Source of the DNA: Phaeodactylum tricornutum CCAP 1055/1
Taxonomy: Eukaryota > Bacillariophyta > Bacillariophyceae > Surirellales > Neidiaceae
Length of the DNA stretch: 64,000 nucleotides
Direction of reading: 5' to 3'
Assembly (NCBI RefSeq): GCF_000150955.2
Contig: NC_011696.1
Coordinates: 248,001 to 312,000, forward strand
The translations under genes and the position numbers were made by a program. Shown piece after piece: positions 9,264 to 20,101 of this stretch. The notes beneath the pieces were generated by a model that had not been told where the DNA came from, ran no database searches, and saw only the letters and a program-made list of their open reading frames with translations. The stretch's first letter is position 1, and each line of letters begins with the position of its first letter.

Positions 9264-11324
9264 ATGGTAATCCAAGGAGTCATTCGTCCACCACCGGAGA
9301 TTCGGGCGGTGGCTGACCGAACGGCTCTGTACGTTGCGAAGAATGGGCGCGCATTCGAAACAAGAATTTTGGGCAGTGAAAAGGGGAAGACACCTAAGTT
9401 TGCATTTCTGCACGGCTCTTCCCCTTTTCACGCCTATTACGAAGAGAAGATCCAGTTCTACGAAGAAGGTGGGGAGGATTCCAAGGAGAACGACCCCCAA
9501 AAGGAAAAGAATAATGACGAAAAAGCCAAGAAGGAGAAACCCGTCGAACCACGGAAAGAAGATAAACGAGTGAAAACGAGTGTAGTTGATCCGGTAGCGA
9601 AAGCGTTGCTAGCACAACTGTCAAAGATTTCTCAGTTCCGAGAGGCTCAGGAAGAAGCTGCCAAAGAAGATGAACCAGCCGAAGCGCAAAAGACAGCTGC
9701 TCCCATTCCAGCCCCACCGGTACTGCAATTTGTAAATATTGTGGCCCCGTCATCTTTGTCGATGGTACAGACGGAAACTATTCAGCTGGTAGCTCAATTT
9801 ACCGCCTTGGACGGCAAGTCGGGATCCTTTCTATCTCAACTTACCTTGCGTGAATGGAACAATCCTGCCTTTGCTTTTTGTCAACCTCGCCACGGCCACT
9901 TTGCCTACTTTAGTGCTTTGGTCGATGCTTACCGACATGTTCTCGGTGTATGGACTGGAAGCAACTCGGCCAACGATTCTGTTAAGGAAATGTCCGGGAG
10001 TGTCGAAAAATGTTTAGATTTAGCTGCATACAGAGCCGCGTATGAACGAGATGCTGAAGAGCAAGCCCGAAAACGCGACGATACGGCGTCCGGTGCAGCT
10101 CAAGTTGACTGGCATGATTTTGTCGTCGTCGAGACAATCGATTTTCCGGCCGATGAAAAGGTTGAATTGTCGATGTTACCACCCCCACCCGTCACCTCAG
10201 TCCAACCACAATTTCAGACCAATAGCGAGGACAATGACGAAGATATGGACGAGTCTGATAGTGAAGACGACGAGCAAATCCGTGTGGTACCCTCGTATCA
10301 GCCAAAAGTTGTTTCTTCGCAGACCAATCGGAATGAAATGGTCATCGACCCTATATCAGGAAAAAGTGTGCCTATTAAGGATATGCAGGAGCATATGCGC
10401 ATACAGCTATTGGATCCAAAGTGGGCTGAAGAACGAAAGAAATTTCAGGAGAAACAAAAGGACAGCAACCTCGTAGGCGGAGATGTTGTGGCCAGCAACT
10501 TAGCCAGGTTCTCTCAAGCGCGGGGTGATATGTTTGGTGCAGCGGTAGGTCTTTTTGTTGATACTTTTAGGTCCACTCACAAACCATGATTGGAAGAATA
10601 CTCTTACATTCCTTTGCTGCTACCACAGGACCAAGACATGTTGAGTAAAGGGACCGACTCCAAGAAACGATTGGAAGAGGCCAACCGTATTATATGGCAA
10701 CAAGCGCAGAATCCTGCAGGTGGCGTTGGTCCAACGCTTCCTGTGTCTGCTCCACAAGAAGGCACGTTGCTACACCATAATGTCCCAGCTATGGATATTG
10801 GAATTGAACCGTCGGCGAAACGACCAAGAGTCGATACGGCTACGGTTATTCCGCCGCCACCACCTCCTCCTCCTCCTCCACCGCCGCTTGTACCTCAATC
10901 CAATTCAATTGTACCTCCCCCTGGGTTTTCTGCTGCTACAGAAGATCCGTTTACAATTTCAGGCTCCGCACCTTCTCAAGGGCTCACAGAAGGGAATGAT
11001 CTATTGTCCGAATCCGACTTCGTCGCATCGCTGAGCAAGCCAGAAGTTACCTTGCAGATTCGGGTACCAAACGACCCGACGCAAATGGCTTGGAATTTCT
11101 ACGGTCAGATTGTTTCATTATCTATTAATGTGAAGTCTACAGTTAAAGTAGTCAAGCAAGAAGTCTCACGGGTCAACCTTAACAATATGCCGGCGAACAA
11201 AATTCAGCTAAAGAATACCGCTACGGGAGCTTTTCTCAAGGACAGCTTGAGTCTGGCAGCTCTCAACCTTGGTCCGAGCGCAAGTCTGGAACTAGTACCA
11301 AAAACGAGAGGTGGTAGAAAATAA
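9264..11324 (+). CDS. SF3A1: Splicing factor 3A subunit 1 (U2 snRNP; SF3A1/Prp21)
   Basis: Two exons, 9264-10544 and 10629-11324, give 658 residues. The 84-nt intron (GTAGGT...CCACAG) removes an in-frame stop and joins in phase 0. The protein starts with SURP1 (ADRTALYVAKNGRAFETRIL...KFAFLHGSSPFHAYYE, about residues 17-66). SURP2 follows (NPAFAFCQPRHGHFAYFSAL, about 197-216), then the Prp21-type central region with VDWHDFVVVETIDF. A Pro-rich run comes next (PPPPPPPPPPPPPL), then a C-terminal ubiquitin-like domain (KIQLKNTATGAFLKDSLSLA) ending KTRGGRK, as in animal SF3A1. Family role: the SF3A complex helps U2 snRNP bind the branch site. It lies next to another U2-associated factor at 12973. 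Confidence 0.96.
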
Positions 11325-11794
11325 GTGGTATCTATTATGCGGGTATAGGTCATTACTTTCTTCAAAGCAACTTGTCAGGTAGCCATGGATTATTTCTCTT
11401 GAGCAACCTATAGTAGTAAAGAAACAGAGGTTTAGAAAATGTCGAAAATACACAGTTTCTCAATATGAAATCAGCCGCCGTCGACATTTTTATCAGTACA
11501 AATTAACAGGAATCAAAGTTTTCTGCATTGAGCGTGTTAACCATTTTAGCCAACAACAATTTGCTCTTGAAGCGAGCTGGGTGTGTTTGTCATCATTCAA
11601 TAGTCGGTAAAAGATCAGTCAATGAAACACTTTCGTGGACTTACGACCATATGCAAAGAATGATAAGGCGTCTCAGGGACATTTCGACGATTTTATCCTG
11701 TAACCGTATAATAACAACAAGGTATGCGTCAGTGTCGGATCAGCTAGTCAGGAGAAGGTCAATTGTGAAGTGCTTGTCGATCAATTTGAATAAT
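11325..11794. other. Intergenic region downstream of SF3A1
   Basis: No supported gene. A 147-codon plus-strand frame spans 11528-11971, but it is antisense to a better-looking minus-strand segment and has no domain. On the minus strand, a further possible exon (DKIVEMSLRRLIILCIWS, about 11698-11643) follows a CAG acceptor and might be a last exon of the unresolved gene at 11795-12984. Confidence 0.3.
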
Positions 11795-12984
11795 TTACTT
11801 GAATGTTTCTCTGTCAGTGACATTGTCATCAGCCTGGGGCGGCATCCATCCAAGAAGGATCATCCTTTCGACGTTTGGCACAGGCAATATCCCGCGTTCA
11901 GACTTTACGTACTCTTCCACATAGTGCTGATAAAAACAAGACTTGGCAATCATTCTGCAACAAACATATAAGTGAGAAATGTACCCACGAAAATTCAGTG
12001 ACTCTTGCGCACTCTCATTATTGAGTCAGTGTAACTATGACATAAAGCAACCATGGCGCAAAACGCTATTGAAAAACGCTAAAAAGCATTGTCTTCATAC
12101 TCAAAACAAGTTTCCAAGATTGCATGCTCCTGCTTCGATCCGATAAAATATATAGGATGGACTCATCATTCACGGGGGACAACCCGTTCAAGAAGGGGAA
12201 TCCGATCATCTCTTTGTGTCGTCCTTTCGAGCATGCAGGAGAATCCAACTTGAGATCGATACGGAGCAATATTTTCTTACCTAAAGCGAGACCAATGGAT
12301 GGTGAGAGACTGTGCTCTTTGTCAGCTCGTGATGCGTGAGTTTTTCGAAGCCAAGATCAGAAGTTATAGTTTATGCGCCCATCAATATACAGTTGTCGCA
12401 AAGTGTTTCTTCTTCATGTCCGCTATGATAGAATCTTGAGTCCGCACCGTACCTGATGGGTCCTAGAAGTATGCTGAATGCAACAACATCTGAACCGAGC
12501 TGCAAATTGAAATGGGGTTCCCGCGGAGCATCGTCAGTTACCGTTGCAAGCGCATTTTCTTCAGAGAATCCACAGTCAAATGCAAGCTGCACAATGACTG
12601 TGTTTACTTGGACAGCTTCTTGGTGAAGTGATCACTGTCAATGCCGTCGAGTCTTGTGACAGCGCATGTTGTGGTTTCGACAACCTTTTTCGTGGCCGTC
12701 GAGAGCCATAAACTGAATGAAAAACCCGGAAAGTACTGGTCGACAACAAGACTTTGGCTTTTTTGCAAAAGGATGACGTCATATAAGTGAATCTTGTTGT
12801 CAATACGACCAGATCGACCCCATTGTTTTAATGAAAGGGCGAATTCATGTGACCACAATGCAAAACTCAATTCGTCGATTTGCAGTTGGTCTCTAACAAA
12901 TACAGTCGGGTCTGCACAGCTGTGACGTAAAAGCTCAAAGCGTTTGTTGCTTGCAGCTTCGTGAATAGCGAGATGAGCAGGCAT
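11795..12984 (-). CDS. Unresolved multi-exon gene, possibly ankyrin-like at its N-terminus
   Basis: Four minus-strand open segments have protein-like composition, but I cannot join them with certainty. Segment a (12984-12604) opens MPAHLAIHEAASNKRFELL, which resembles the start of an ankyrin repeat. Segment b (about 12586-12391) includes DCGFSEENALATVTDDAPRE and SDVVAFSILLGPI. Segment c (about 12325-12066) includes SLSPSIGLALGKKILLRIDL and FLNGLSPVNDESILYILSD. Segment d (11954-11795) includes ERGILPVPNVERMILLGW and ends ETFK before a TAA. Good splice signals bound d (TTGTTGCAG acceptor) and perhaps b to c, but the junction a to b would need an intron too short to be credible. It may be an intact gene I cannot parse or a decaying one. 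Segment a begins 12 bp inside the U2SURP coding start on the other strand. Confidence 0.35.
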
Positions 12985-15261
12985 CGTGCGGGCGCCTCGG
13001 CTCCAATCGATTTATCGTCATCAGACGAAGAAGATGCCTTTTCGGCTTTGAATACGAAACACAAGATCCCACCTGGAATTTCGACAAGGAAGGCTGACAC
13101 CTCGCAATCGCAAGCCACCGCTAAATTACCCGCTTCTGTAACCTCTTCCATGAAGCGACACCACGTCGAACTAAGCGATTCACGAAAACGAAAAATGGAC
13201 GCCTTGCTTTCCGAGTTGGAATACGAAAAGAACAACATATCCATCAAACCGCATCGCTTTGTCCCAGAGAAAAAGGGATCATTCGTCGAGCCTGGTGAAG
13301 AGCTTTTGACGACGAATATATTCGTAGGAAACTTATCGCCTACCTTGACGGAAGAACAGGTTGCGGAGGTTTTTCGGCAATTCGGTGAGCCTGGCTTTGC
13401 GCTGGTATTTGTTTGATACTGATTATGTTGATGTGTGTATGTGTACATATGCTATGGTCTATATCTCTCCTCGTGACTCCAGAAGATTGTTCGTTTCGCA
13501 TATTTACGTGTGCACTCTTCTTTGCCGTTGTCCCGAGTACTTGTGATTTTCTCACGTGTTTCTTCGAGATCAGGTGCGCTATACTCGGTCAAGATTATGT
13601 GGCCGCGAACGCCGGAAGAAAAGATGCGGAACCGGCACACGGGGTTTGTGTGCTTTATGAATCGCCGAGATGCCGAAGACGCTATGGACGCCTGCAGCGA
13701 AGCGGACCCGTTCAACGTGGGACGCCCGCTGATGATGAGATGGGGCAAGAACGTAAAACGAACTGGTCAGCGGCCTCCGTTGGAATCTGATCTAGCTTAC
13801 AGGAAGAAGGTGCCCAATATTGCTGATACACCCGCGAGGCAAGTCAATAATGATAACCACATCGATCGTGATACTATTGTTCATGAATCGAACATAATTC
13901 GTGTGATTGCACCTTCCGATCGGCAACGAGCACAATTTATATCCACCGTGGCTTCGTTTGTGTCTAAAGACGGGCTCGCTTTTGAAAAGAATCTTATTGA
14001 TCGAGAGAGAAACAATGTACAGTTCAATTTCTTGAGGTGGCAAAGTAACGGAGATACGATCGAAAAGGATGAACACATATTTTACCGCTGGCGAGTGTAT
14101 TCCTTTTGTCAAGGAGATGGCTTCTACAGCTGGAAGACGATTCCGTTTCGTGTGTATGAACCAGGCGGTTGTCACTGGATTCCTCCTGTGATTGACCCCG
14201 ATGCTGCACGGTTCGAGATGGAGCACGAAAGAGAAAAAGAAGAGGCCATCGAACGCCAAAAAAATCAGCGTCGCGTTCAACACGGTCGACGCGGCTTTTC
14301 TACTGGACGCCAGCTTGAGCAAGCTCGCCGTGGTGGATCCGATGGTGGCGCTGTCATGGCGCCTGAGGAAATGATTGACTTCAACAGATTGTGCCGCGAT
14401 AATCTTTGCGCATCTAGGGAGGCTATTTGCTCGGCCATGGCCTTTTGCTTCGAGAAGAGTGTGGCTGCGAAGCAGATTTCTATACTGTTGAAAGACCTGT
14501 TGCTCGACAAGGGAAATGCCGTTAGCGTTGAGACCAGAATTGCCCGTATGTACCTTATGTCGGACATCTTGTTCAACTCACAACAACCAGGTGTACGGAA
14601 TGCATTTTTGTATCGAGATGCCGTCGAGCGCATGGCATCAGAAGTCTTTACTTTCTTGGGCGACTACGGTAATACGATCGGTCGGTTTTCGCGTACTAAA
14701 CTTGCATCAGCCGTGAAGGCGGTGCTTGGGGCGTGGACCAACTGGGGTGTGTACAATCCTACTTTTATTGATGAGCTCGATGACCGATTTGAAGGGAAAG
14801 AACTTGTCCCGGAAAGCGAATACGGAGCCAACCCTATTGCAAACGAGGACGACGATAAGATCGAGGAGGTACAAATGGAGACAACGCCGGCTGTTAGGTT
14901 GAATCCTCAGGGCGACTGGGTAACAGTGATGGAGGGAGAAAATGATGAGACGCAGGGACAGTCGTCTCGGTTGACGAAGCAGGACAAGGGAGAGTGTAGC
15001 GACCACACTGCATCCGACGACAGCGATGCTGATGGTGTAACATTGGAGGAATGTGACAACGTCGATGGCGAACCTGTTGGAGATATTCTGCCGCTCAAAA
15101 GTGATGCCGACAACAACGAAGATGGTGAACCCCTTGGCGAAACCTTTGACCATACTGACGGTGCTCCTTTGGAGGGGAGCGACCTAGATGGTAGTCCTTT
15201 AGAAGATGAAGTCTCGCATGATGTTGCTCTCGAGAGCGAACTAGATGGCGAGCCCTTGTAA
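12973..15261 (+). CDS. U2SURP: U2 snRNP-associated SURP-domain protein (U2SURP/SR140)
   Basis: Two exons, 12973-13384 and 13574-15261, with a 189-nt intron (GTGAGC...ATCAG) that splits the RRM in phase 1; 699 residues. The RRM has NIFVGNLSPTLTEEQVAEVF in exon 1 and HTGFVCFMNRRDAEDAMDA in exon 2. Next come a SURP domain (VASFVSKDGLAFEKNLIDRE...FNFLRW...YRWRVYSFCQGD), a WIPP motif, and a CID-like helical domain (FNRLCRDNLCASREAICSAM...LYLMSDILFNSQ-type). The tail is acidic with five DGxP(L/V) units (about 15064-15258). RRM-SURP-CID is the diagnostic order for U2SURP, a U2 snRNP-associated factor. The ATG is chosen because the in-frame extension upstream begins with GTG. Confidence 0.93.
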
Positions 15262-15318
15262 CGAATATAGGGTTATTGAAGTGCATTTTGAGGGACTGCA
15301 TGTAGACGAGTGAGAAAG

Positions 15319-16152
15319 CTATTGAGATACATCCGCTTGGAATGGCATGGCCCAGTCTCCTGGTTCATATTCTACTGGCAGCCATGGTATCCGTTGGTAG
15401 CCGCCCTTTCCAAGTTGTATCTGTAGACCTGAATATGATTTCGAATCACTGTCGGAAATGTGTTCCTCTTCTTCCAGAGGTTCCATGATTTCTGAGAGTT
15501 GGACGGCTACTGCCGACCTAATCAACGCATACTCTAAGCAGAGCACTTGACTTGTCTTAGACTTCGGAACTGGCTTGGTTAAACGGTGATACAGGCGACC
15601 ACTTTTAGGCGAAATAGCCAAGTTTTCCACGTTGAACGGCTCCACAAGGTTTCCCGCAAATGACAATTCAGAGTCGTCGGAAATCAAGCTGTGAAAGACG
15701 ATTGGAGTGGCCGCCGGCCGAATAAAGTTCTTTTCTACACCACAAACGCTGACAAACGGGTATTCCTTCCAGGAAATATTTCGCTCATGCAGAAAAGTAG
15801 CCTGCTCTGGACTGATGCGACGGACACGCCGAAAGAAAAAGTCCAGAAACTTGGTATCCTTGATGGATGTGGCAATGTTCTTGGGCAGGGTTTCTTCCAA
15901 AAATAAGCGACCTTGCAGATCGACTGAATAAAAATAGCAACGGTTGTTGCTTGACGTTGCTTTGCTGTGCTTCTGGTAAAAGCTTTTTGGCTTGATGGTT
16001 TCGGCAAACCATTCGTCAATGTAGTGTGTAGCACTTCTGCAAGGAACGCTAGCAAAAAATGCTCGCGTTTGCGCTCGCAACGGGTGCAACAAGGAATGAA
16101 AATTTAGACCTTTCCTCCCAAGAATCGACCATGATTTGGTTGCAAACCTCAT
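15319..16152 (-). CDS. UPF0598 (C8orf82-like) protein, probably mitochondrial
   Basis: A 277-residue single-exon protein if started at the ATG at 16152; an ATG at 16182 would add ten residues. The conserved core is CYFYSVDLQGRLFLEETLPK, then KDTKFLDFFFRRVR and PFVSVCGVEKNFIRPAATPI, which I recognise as the eukaryotic UPF0598 family. The N-terminus (MRFATKSWSILGRKGLNFHS) is basic and Ser-rich and could be a mitochondrial presequence. The family's biochemical role is not established to my knowledge. It converges with U2SURP (57 bp between stops) and diverges from eS7. Confidence 0.85.
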   Translation of the reverse strand: MRFATKSWSILGRKGLNFHSLLHPLRAQTRAFFASVPCRSATHYIDEWFAETIKPKSFYQKHSKATSSNNRCYFYSVDLQGRLFLEETLPKNIATSIKDTKFLDFFFRRVRRISPEQATFLHERNISWKEYPFVSVCGVEKNFIRPAATPIVFHSLISDDSELSFAGNLVEPFNVENLAISPKSGRLYHRLTKPVPKSKTSQVLCLEYALIRSAVAVQLSEIMEPLEEEEHISDSDSKSYSGLQIQLGKGGYQRIPWLPVEYEPGDWAMPFQADVSQ

Positions 16153-16567
16153 TCGTGTACCCGCATTGTGCAAACCAACCACCGCTCCGTTCCATGGCGA
16201 CAGGGTAATGGGGCTGATTGTTAGCGTGTATCAAAGGATAGGTGTAGAAGGATCACAGTCAAATCAAAGAGGAACTTCACGGTTACAGTGCAAATCGAGT
16301 TCATTTTTCAAATGTTAAACAATTTTTGTTTACATTTCAAATTTCATAGTTTTGTGAATTCTCGAAAACGGCTGACGACCAGTCCTCTAGTTGCTTTTAC
16401 CGCCTCTCGCTTTACTAACTTTTTGTCGCGCAGACGCCCGTGTGCAGCAACCACAGCGTCGTGCTGTAGCGACAACATCTCGCTTCCTCGCTCTCTACCG
16501 TCGGACGCTTGCAACAAGGTTCTACACTCATCCTTTCCCGGACCAGTACGTGCACAAAAGTCCCGCC
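16153..16567. promoter_or_regulatory. Divergent promoter region, UPF0598/eS7
   Basis: About 415 bp between two divergent ATGs. It contains GGTTACAGTG (16281-16290) and ATCACAGTC (near 16252-16260), relatives of the recurrent promoter words described in the findings. The 180 bp before the eS7 ATG is open in the eS7 frame, but it reads as a leader rather than coding sequence because eS7 proteins begin near MSAQKI. Confidence 0.4.
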
Positions 16568-17308
16568 ATGAGTGCCCAGAAGATCCGAAAGAGCGCTGGT
16601 GTGAGTTAACAGTGTGTCGTAGTTTAGCGTAGTCTAGTTTGGAACGAAAGCACGCTATGGACGGGCTTTTCCGAGTCTGTCGCGTAACTCGGATGGCTTG
16701 GCGCAATGGTCGTGCTATCGGGGACTCATTTAGCAGGGCAATCGTCTGACACGGCTTCTTTTATTTTCTTATAGGCTGAACCCGATGAATTCGAGGCTTC
16801 TGTTGCCCAGGAGCTTCTCAACCTTGAGATGACTTCCCCTGACCTCAAGGCCTCCCTTCGGGATCTTTACATTACGGCCGCTAAGGAAGTGGATGTCGGC
16901 AACGGCCGAAAGGCTATCATTCTGTACGTCCCTTACAAACTACGAAAATCCTTCAACAAGGTTCACCAGAGACTTGTGCGCGAGCTTGAAAAGAAGTTTT
17001 CGGGACGCCACGTTATGATTATTGCTCAGCGCACCATTCTGGGAAAATCCTTTCGCCGCAACCAAAAAACCAGCGGTCCTCTTCCGCGCTCGCGCACATT
17101 GACCGCCGTTCAGGACGCCATTTTGGAAGACATTGTCTATCCTACCGAAATTACAGGCAAGCGAACCCGGGTCAAGGTTGACGGCAAGCGTGTGTTGAAG
17201 GTTTTCCTGGACAGCAAGGACCAGGTTGACGTTGAGGGACGAACGGACACGTTTGCCGCTGTCTACGGAAAACTGACCAACAAACAAGTCTCTTTTTACT
17301 TCCAGTAA
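16568..17308 (+). CDS. RPS7: 40S ribosomal protein eS7
   Basis: Exon 1 (16568-16600) encodes only [12 protein letters not shown] 174-nt intron (GTGAGT...TTATAG) follows, then exon 2 (16775-17308), for a total of 188 residues, the normal length for the family. Family-typical segments are [40 protein letters not shown] and [19 protein letters not shown], with the C-terminal [13 protein letters not shown]. It is a small-subunit ribosomal protein of the cytosol. The first intron just after a short first coding exon is common in ribosomal protein genes. An AATAAA-like ATAAATAAAAG sits about 15 bp after the stop and may be the poly(A) signal. Confidence 0.97.
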
Positions 17309-17445
17309 ATAGCTAAACAGTTATAAATAAAAGGAGTGCAAAGCTGAACTCTTACCCCCTACGTTTAGTCTTCTCTACCTTATTCGTCTCACCGTATGGT
17401 ATACGCCATTGACGAGGTTCTTTCACGACACGCGGCTATCAGTGA

Positions 17446-18532
17446 TCAGTCGTCCTTTTCGGCCGTAAGAATACGACTGACGCCTTCAGCTTGGCCCGCA
17501 AGTAGGTACCCGAATAGGTAACTCAGCGTGAGGACGCCGCGAATCGCGAACGGAATGCGGTGATCGATTGACAGCACCGAACTCATTTCGGGCAACCACA
17601 AGAAAGGCAAGACCAAATTCACAACCAACTTATACAAGCAGACAGCGCGAAGTTGAGGCATGGTAAGAAATACCCGCATGCGAAGCAACAACGTTCCGTG
17701 CAACGTTGTGTAAAAGGCAGCGAGAAACACACAAAGCTTCACAGTTTTCGTCGCGGATCGTTTCATCGCGTACACGTTTTCGACACCTCCTTCTTCTAGC
17801 AACATTTGACAGCCGGCAGTAGCGGCGAAAAAATTGACGACCTGGATGCATTTGGTAGCGGAAGCAATTGTGCGGGTCAGAATTCCAACATCGCCGAGCA
17901 GGGTGAAAGACTAGATAGCCAGTAAGCCTTCGAGAGAAACGTACCGCACCGCAAAATATAGAATTAGCAGGTATAGACCACTTCATTGCTCCCGGAGACG
18001 GTTTTGGGTGAACTGCCAATGTCCATAGACTTATGGATATGGCCAATAGATGAAAGAATACTAGATTGGTGTAAAAGCTTGGACTGAACTCGGGCGAATT
18101 TGGCGAAGGATGAAAGTAGTTTTGGATCCAGGACATGATCAACAAAGATGCCATGGAAGATCCCACCAGTATTTTGTGAAATGCAACGATATTTGCCGCA
18201 TTCTTCCGCATGACAAACCATACGACCCACGCCAGTTCGTAGTAGAGGATAAAGCGGACACCCGAATCACGTAGCGTAAAGAGTTCCGATTCGTTGCAAG
18301 CTCCATCAGCAAAGACAGAGCACGGTTCGGGAAACAGCTCGCTCGGTAAATAGTGGTTTCCCCATCCCGTGGTGAGCAATCCGAAACGGTGCGGAATGCC
18401 GAGAAGGACGAGGTGAAGGAAAGCAGCCCGACTCGGATTCAAATGAAGGAGTTCATAAATGGAACGCATTCTGTTTCTCTTTTTCGAAATTTCCGCCGCG
18501 CTGACAGCTTTTAAGGGTTTGATCAATTTCAC
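17446..18532 (-). CDS. Multi-pass membrane protein, unknown family
   Basis: Two exons, 18532-17945 and 17841-17446, are joined in phase 0 by a 103-nt intron (GTACGT...CATCCAG), giving 327 residues. The product has a basic N-terminus (EISKKRNRMRSIYELLHL) and a loop with three cysteines (CSVFADGACNESELF contains two). Six or so hydrophobic segments follow, among them FILYYELAWVVWFVM, LVGSSMASLLIMSW, NLVFFHLLAISISLWTLAV and LVVNLVLPFLWLPEM. I do not recognise the family. It converges with eS7. Confidence 0.75.
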
Positions 18533-18940
18533 GGCTGCACGACACGCCTGATTCTCACAGATTGAGAGGCCGGCAAACTAGTTTTCAGTTCCCTTGAAAC
18601 CAATCGGTTTCTCATGGTCATTTTGTTCACGATGATGTTGACTGCTAGAGGACTCCAGCTAGAGAGGAAAGGAAAGCAAAACGAATTGGTGACAGGTCAC
18701 TACTATATGACCGTTACCTGTACTTTGTAGGAAGGAATTCTAGAGAGATAAACTAACAAGTAAAGAGTTACAAAACGTCGAAAACGTGTGACTGTGAATT
18801 AGGATTCTAGATTCTTCTTTGTTTTCCAACCGAGCGACGTCTGTCATGGTTTCGCCTCGCCCGCAGATTTTTTTGGCAACCACGAAAATCCACAACAATC
18901 ATCTTCTACCTTCACACTATTAGAGATTCAAAGTCAGACG
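18533..18940. promoter_or_regulatory. Divergent promoter region with an ACTGTGAA word
   Basis: About 410 bp lies between the divergent 18532 and 18941 genes. It contains ACTGTGAA at 18792-18799 and a small inverted repeat, GGTCA...TGACC, near 18696-18713. No coding frame was seen. Confidence 0.4.
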
Positions 18941-19972
18941 ATGGCAAAACCCCGACGCTCGAGCGAGAAGAAAAGTTCGAAAACTGTCCTTGCAGAAGAT
19001 GGGATCTCGGACAATAATATAGTGTCACGCTCGGCTGAGGAAGTTAAGGAACCACAACCGCCACTTCCGTCGATAACAAAGACCATCGATGACGAACGTC
19101 GCATAACTCCACGTGAAGTGCGGCGAAAACGCCGAGAAGAGCTTCGATCCAAATCTACTGGTGTAGGCTTATCAATCGACGCAAACGATAGCAAAATCGT
19201 AAATCGAAAAATTGTCTTCGGGGATTTGGACGATGAATTGCCAGACAGCGTTGAGAAACCTGTTGAAGTTTCTGTTGCTCTGGAACCTTCCAAGAATGCG
19301 AGTGCTGTGGTGGCAGCTACGCACGACGAGAAAGACGCGGAAAGTGACGATAACAAAGTAGAAGAAATGAAGAGCAACGTGGCGAAAGCAATTGAAATTG
19401 AAGAGCGCAATCGTGAAAGGGCGACAGCGCGACATGCTGCTGCCGTTCAGAAACCCAAACGTAAGCGCAGAAAGGAAGTATCGCAGGTCCACGCATCTGA
19501 CAATAGTGAAAATTTTGACGAATCTTTTTTCGCCGAGCTGGACGAGAAAAGAGAAGAAGATAGACAAAGTCGAAAGAAGGCGAAGGAAGAATTACCGAAA
19601 GGTCGTCACATCACATTTGTCGTTTCAGGCGACGAGCCGGAGGCACGCAAACCCTATCCTGCTGCACATAACATAGAAGTTGTTGTGCTAAACGACAACG
19701 ATAGCGGCCTCAAGAGTCCTATACCTGATTCTCCCACAAAATCCGAATCAGGGACGTTACTTTTGTACTCACGGAGTGTTCTTGCTGACGGATCAGATGG
19801 AATTTCGGCCAAACAATTACAGAAGGCTAAAAAGTCGGGTCGTAAAGATGCCGGGAATATCCACTGGAAGCGCTCCAGAAAAATGAATCGACTGCTTGTT
19901 CCAGGTGCTCGATCCCAAAAAGCTCGCTTGATGGGCGGGCGACCGGCTGCTCATTTTGTTGTAGAAATGTAA
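18941..19972 (+). CDS. Basic, Lys/Arg/Glu-rich protein, probably nuclear or nucleolar
   Basis: A 343-residue single-exon protein, highly charged and mostly disordered. Basic patches such as REVRRKRREELRSK (about residues 56-70) and KPKRKRRKEV (about 168-177) look like nuclear localisation signals. Acidic helical stretches lie between them. The most structured part is the C-terminus, KRSRKMNRLLVPGARSQKAR followed by GRPAAHFVVEM. The overall character resembles ribosome-biogenesis factors, but I do not recognise a specific family and assign no role. It converges with transaldolase (129 bp between stops). Confidence 0.7.
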   Translation: MAKPRRSSEKKSSKTVLAEDGISDNNIVSRSAEEVKEPQPPLPSITKTIDDERRITPREVRRKRREELRSKSTGVGLSIDANDSKIVNRKIVFGDLDDELPDSVEKPVEVSVALEPSKNASAVVAATHDEKDAESDDNKVEEMKSNVAKAIEIEERNRERATARHAAAVQKPKRKRRKEVSQVHASDNSENFDESFFAELDEKREEDRQSRKKAKEELPKGRHITFVVSGDEPEARKPYPAAHNIEVVVLNDNDSGLKSPIPDSPTKSESGTLLLYSRSVLADGSDGISAKQLQKAKKSGRKDAGNIHWKRSRKMNRLLVPGARSQKARLMGGRPAAHFVVEM

Positions 19973-20101
19973 ATTCTACAGGAACTGGTTTAATGCCTCA
20001 AAGTCGGATAGCTATTTGTCTTATGAGGAAATGAATGGAAGTGGCCTTTTTTTGTGTATTTGGATAGTTTACAACTGCATATGGTCCTCAAATCAGCGCA
20101 T

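Noticed and set aside
11528-11971. A 147-codon plus-strand open frame downstream of SF3A1
   Set aside because: No domain or signal; the antisense strand has more protein-like sequence over part of the same interval.
16391-16567. Upstream extension of eS7 in the same frame
   Set aside because: eS7 begins near its MSAQKI start in other eukaryotes; the extension is a leader that happens to stay open.
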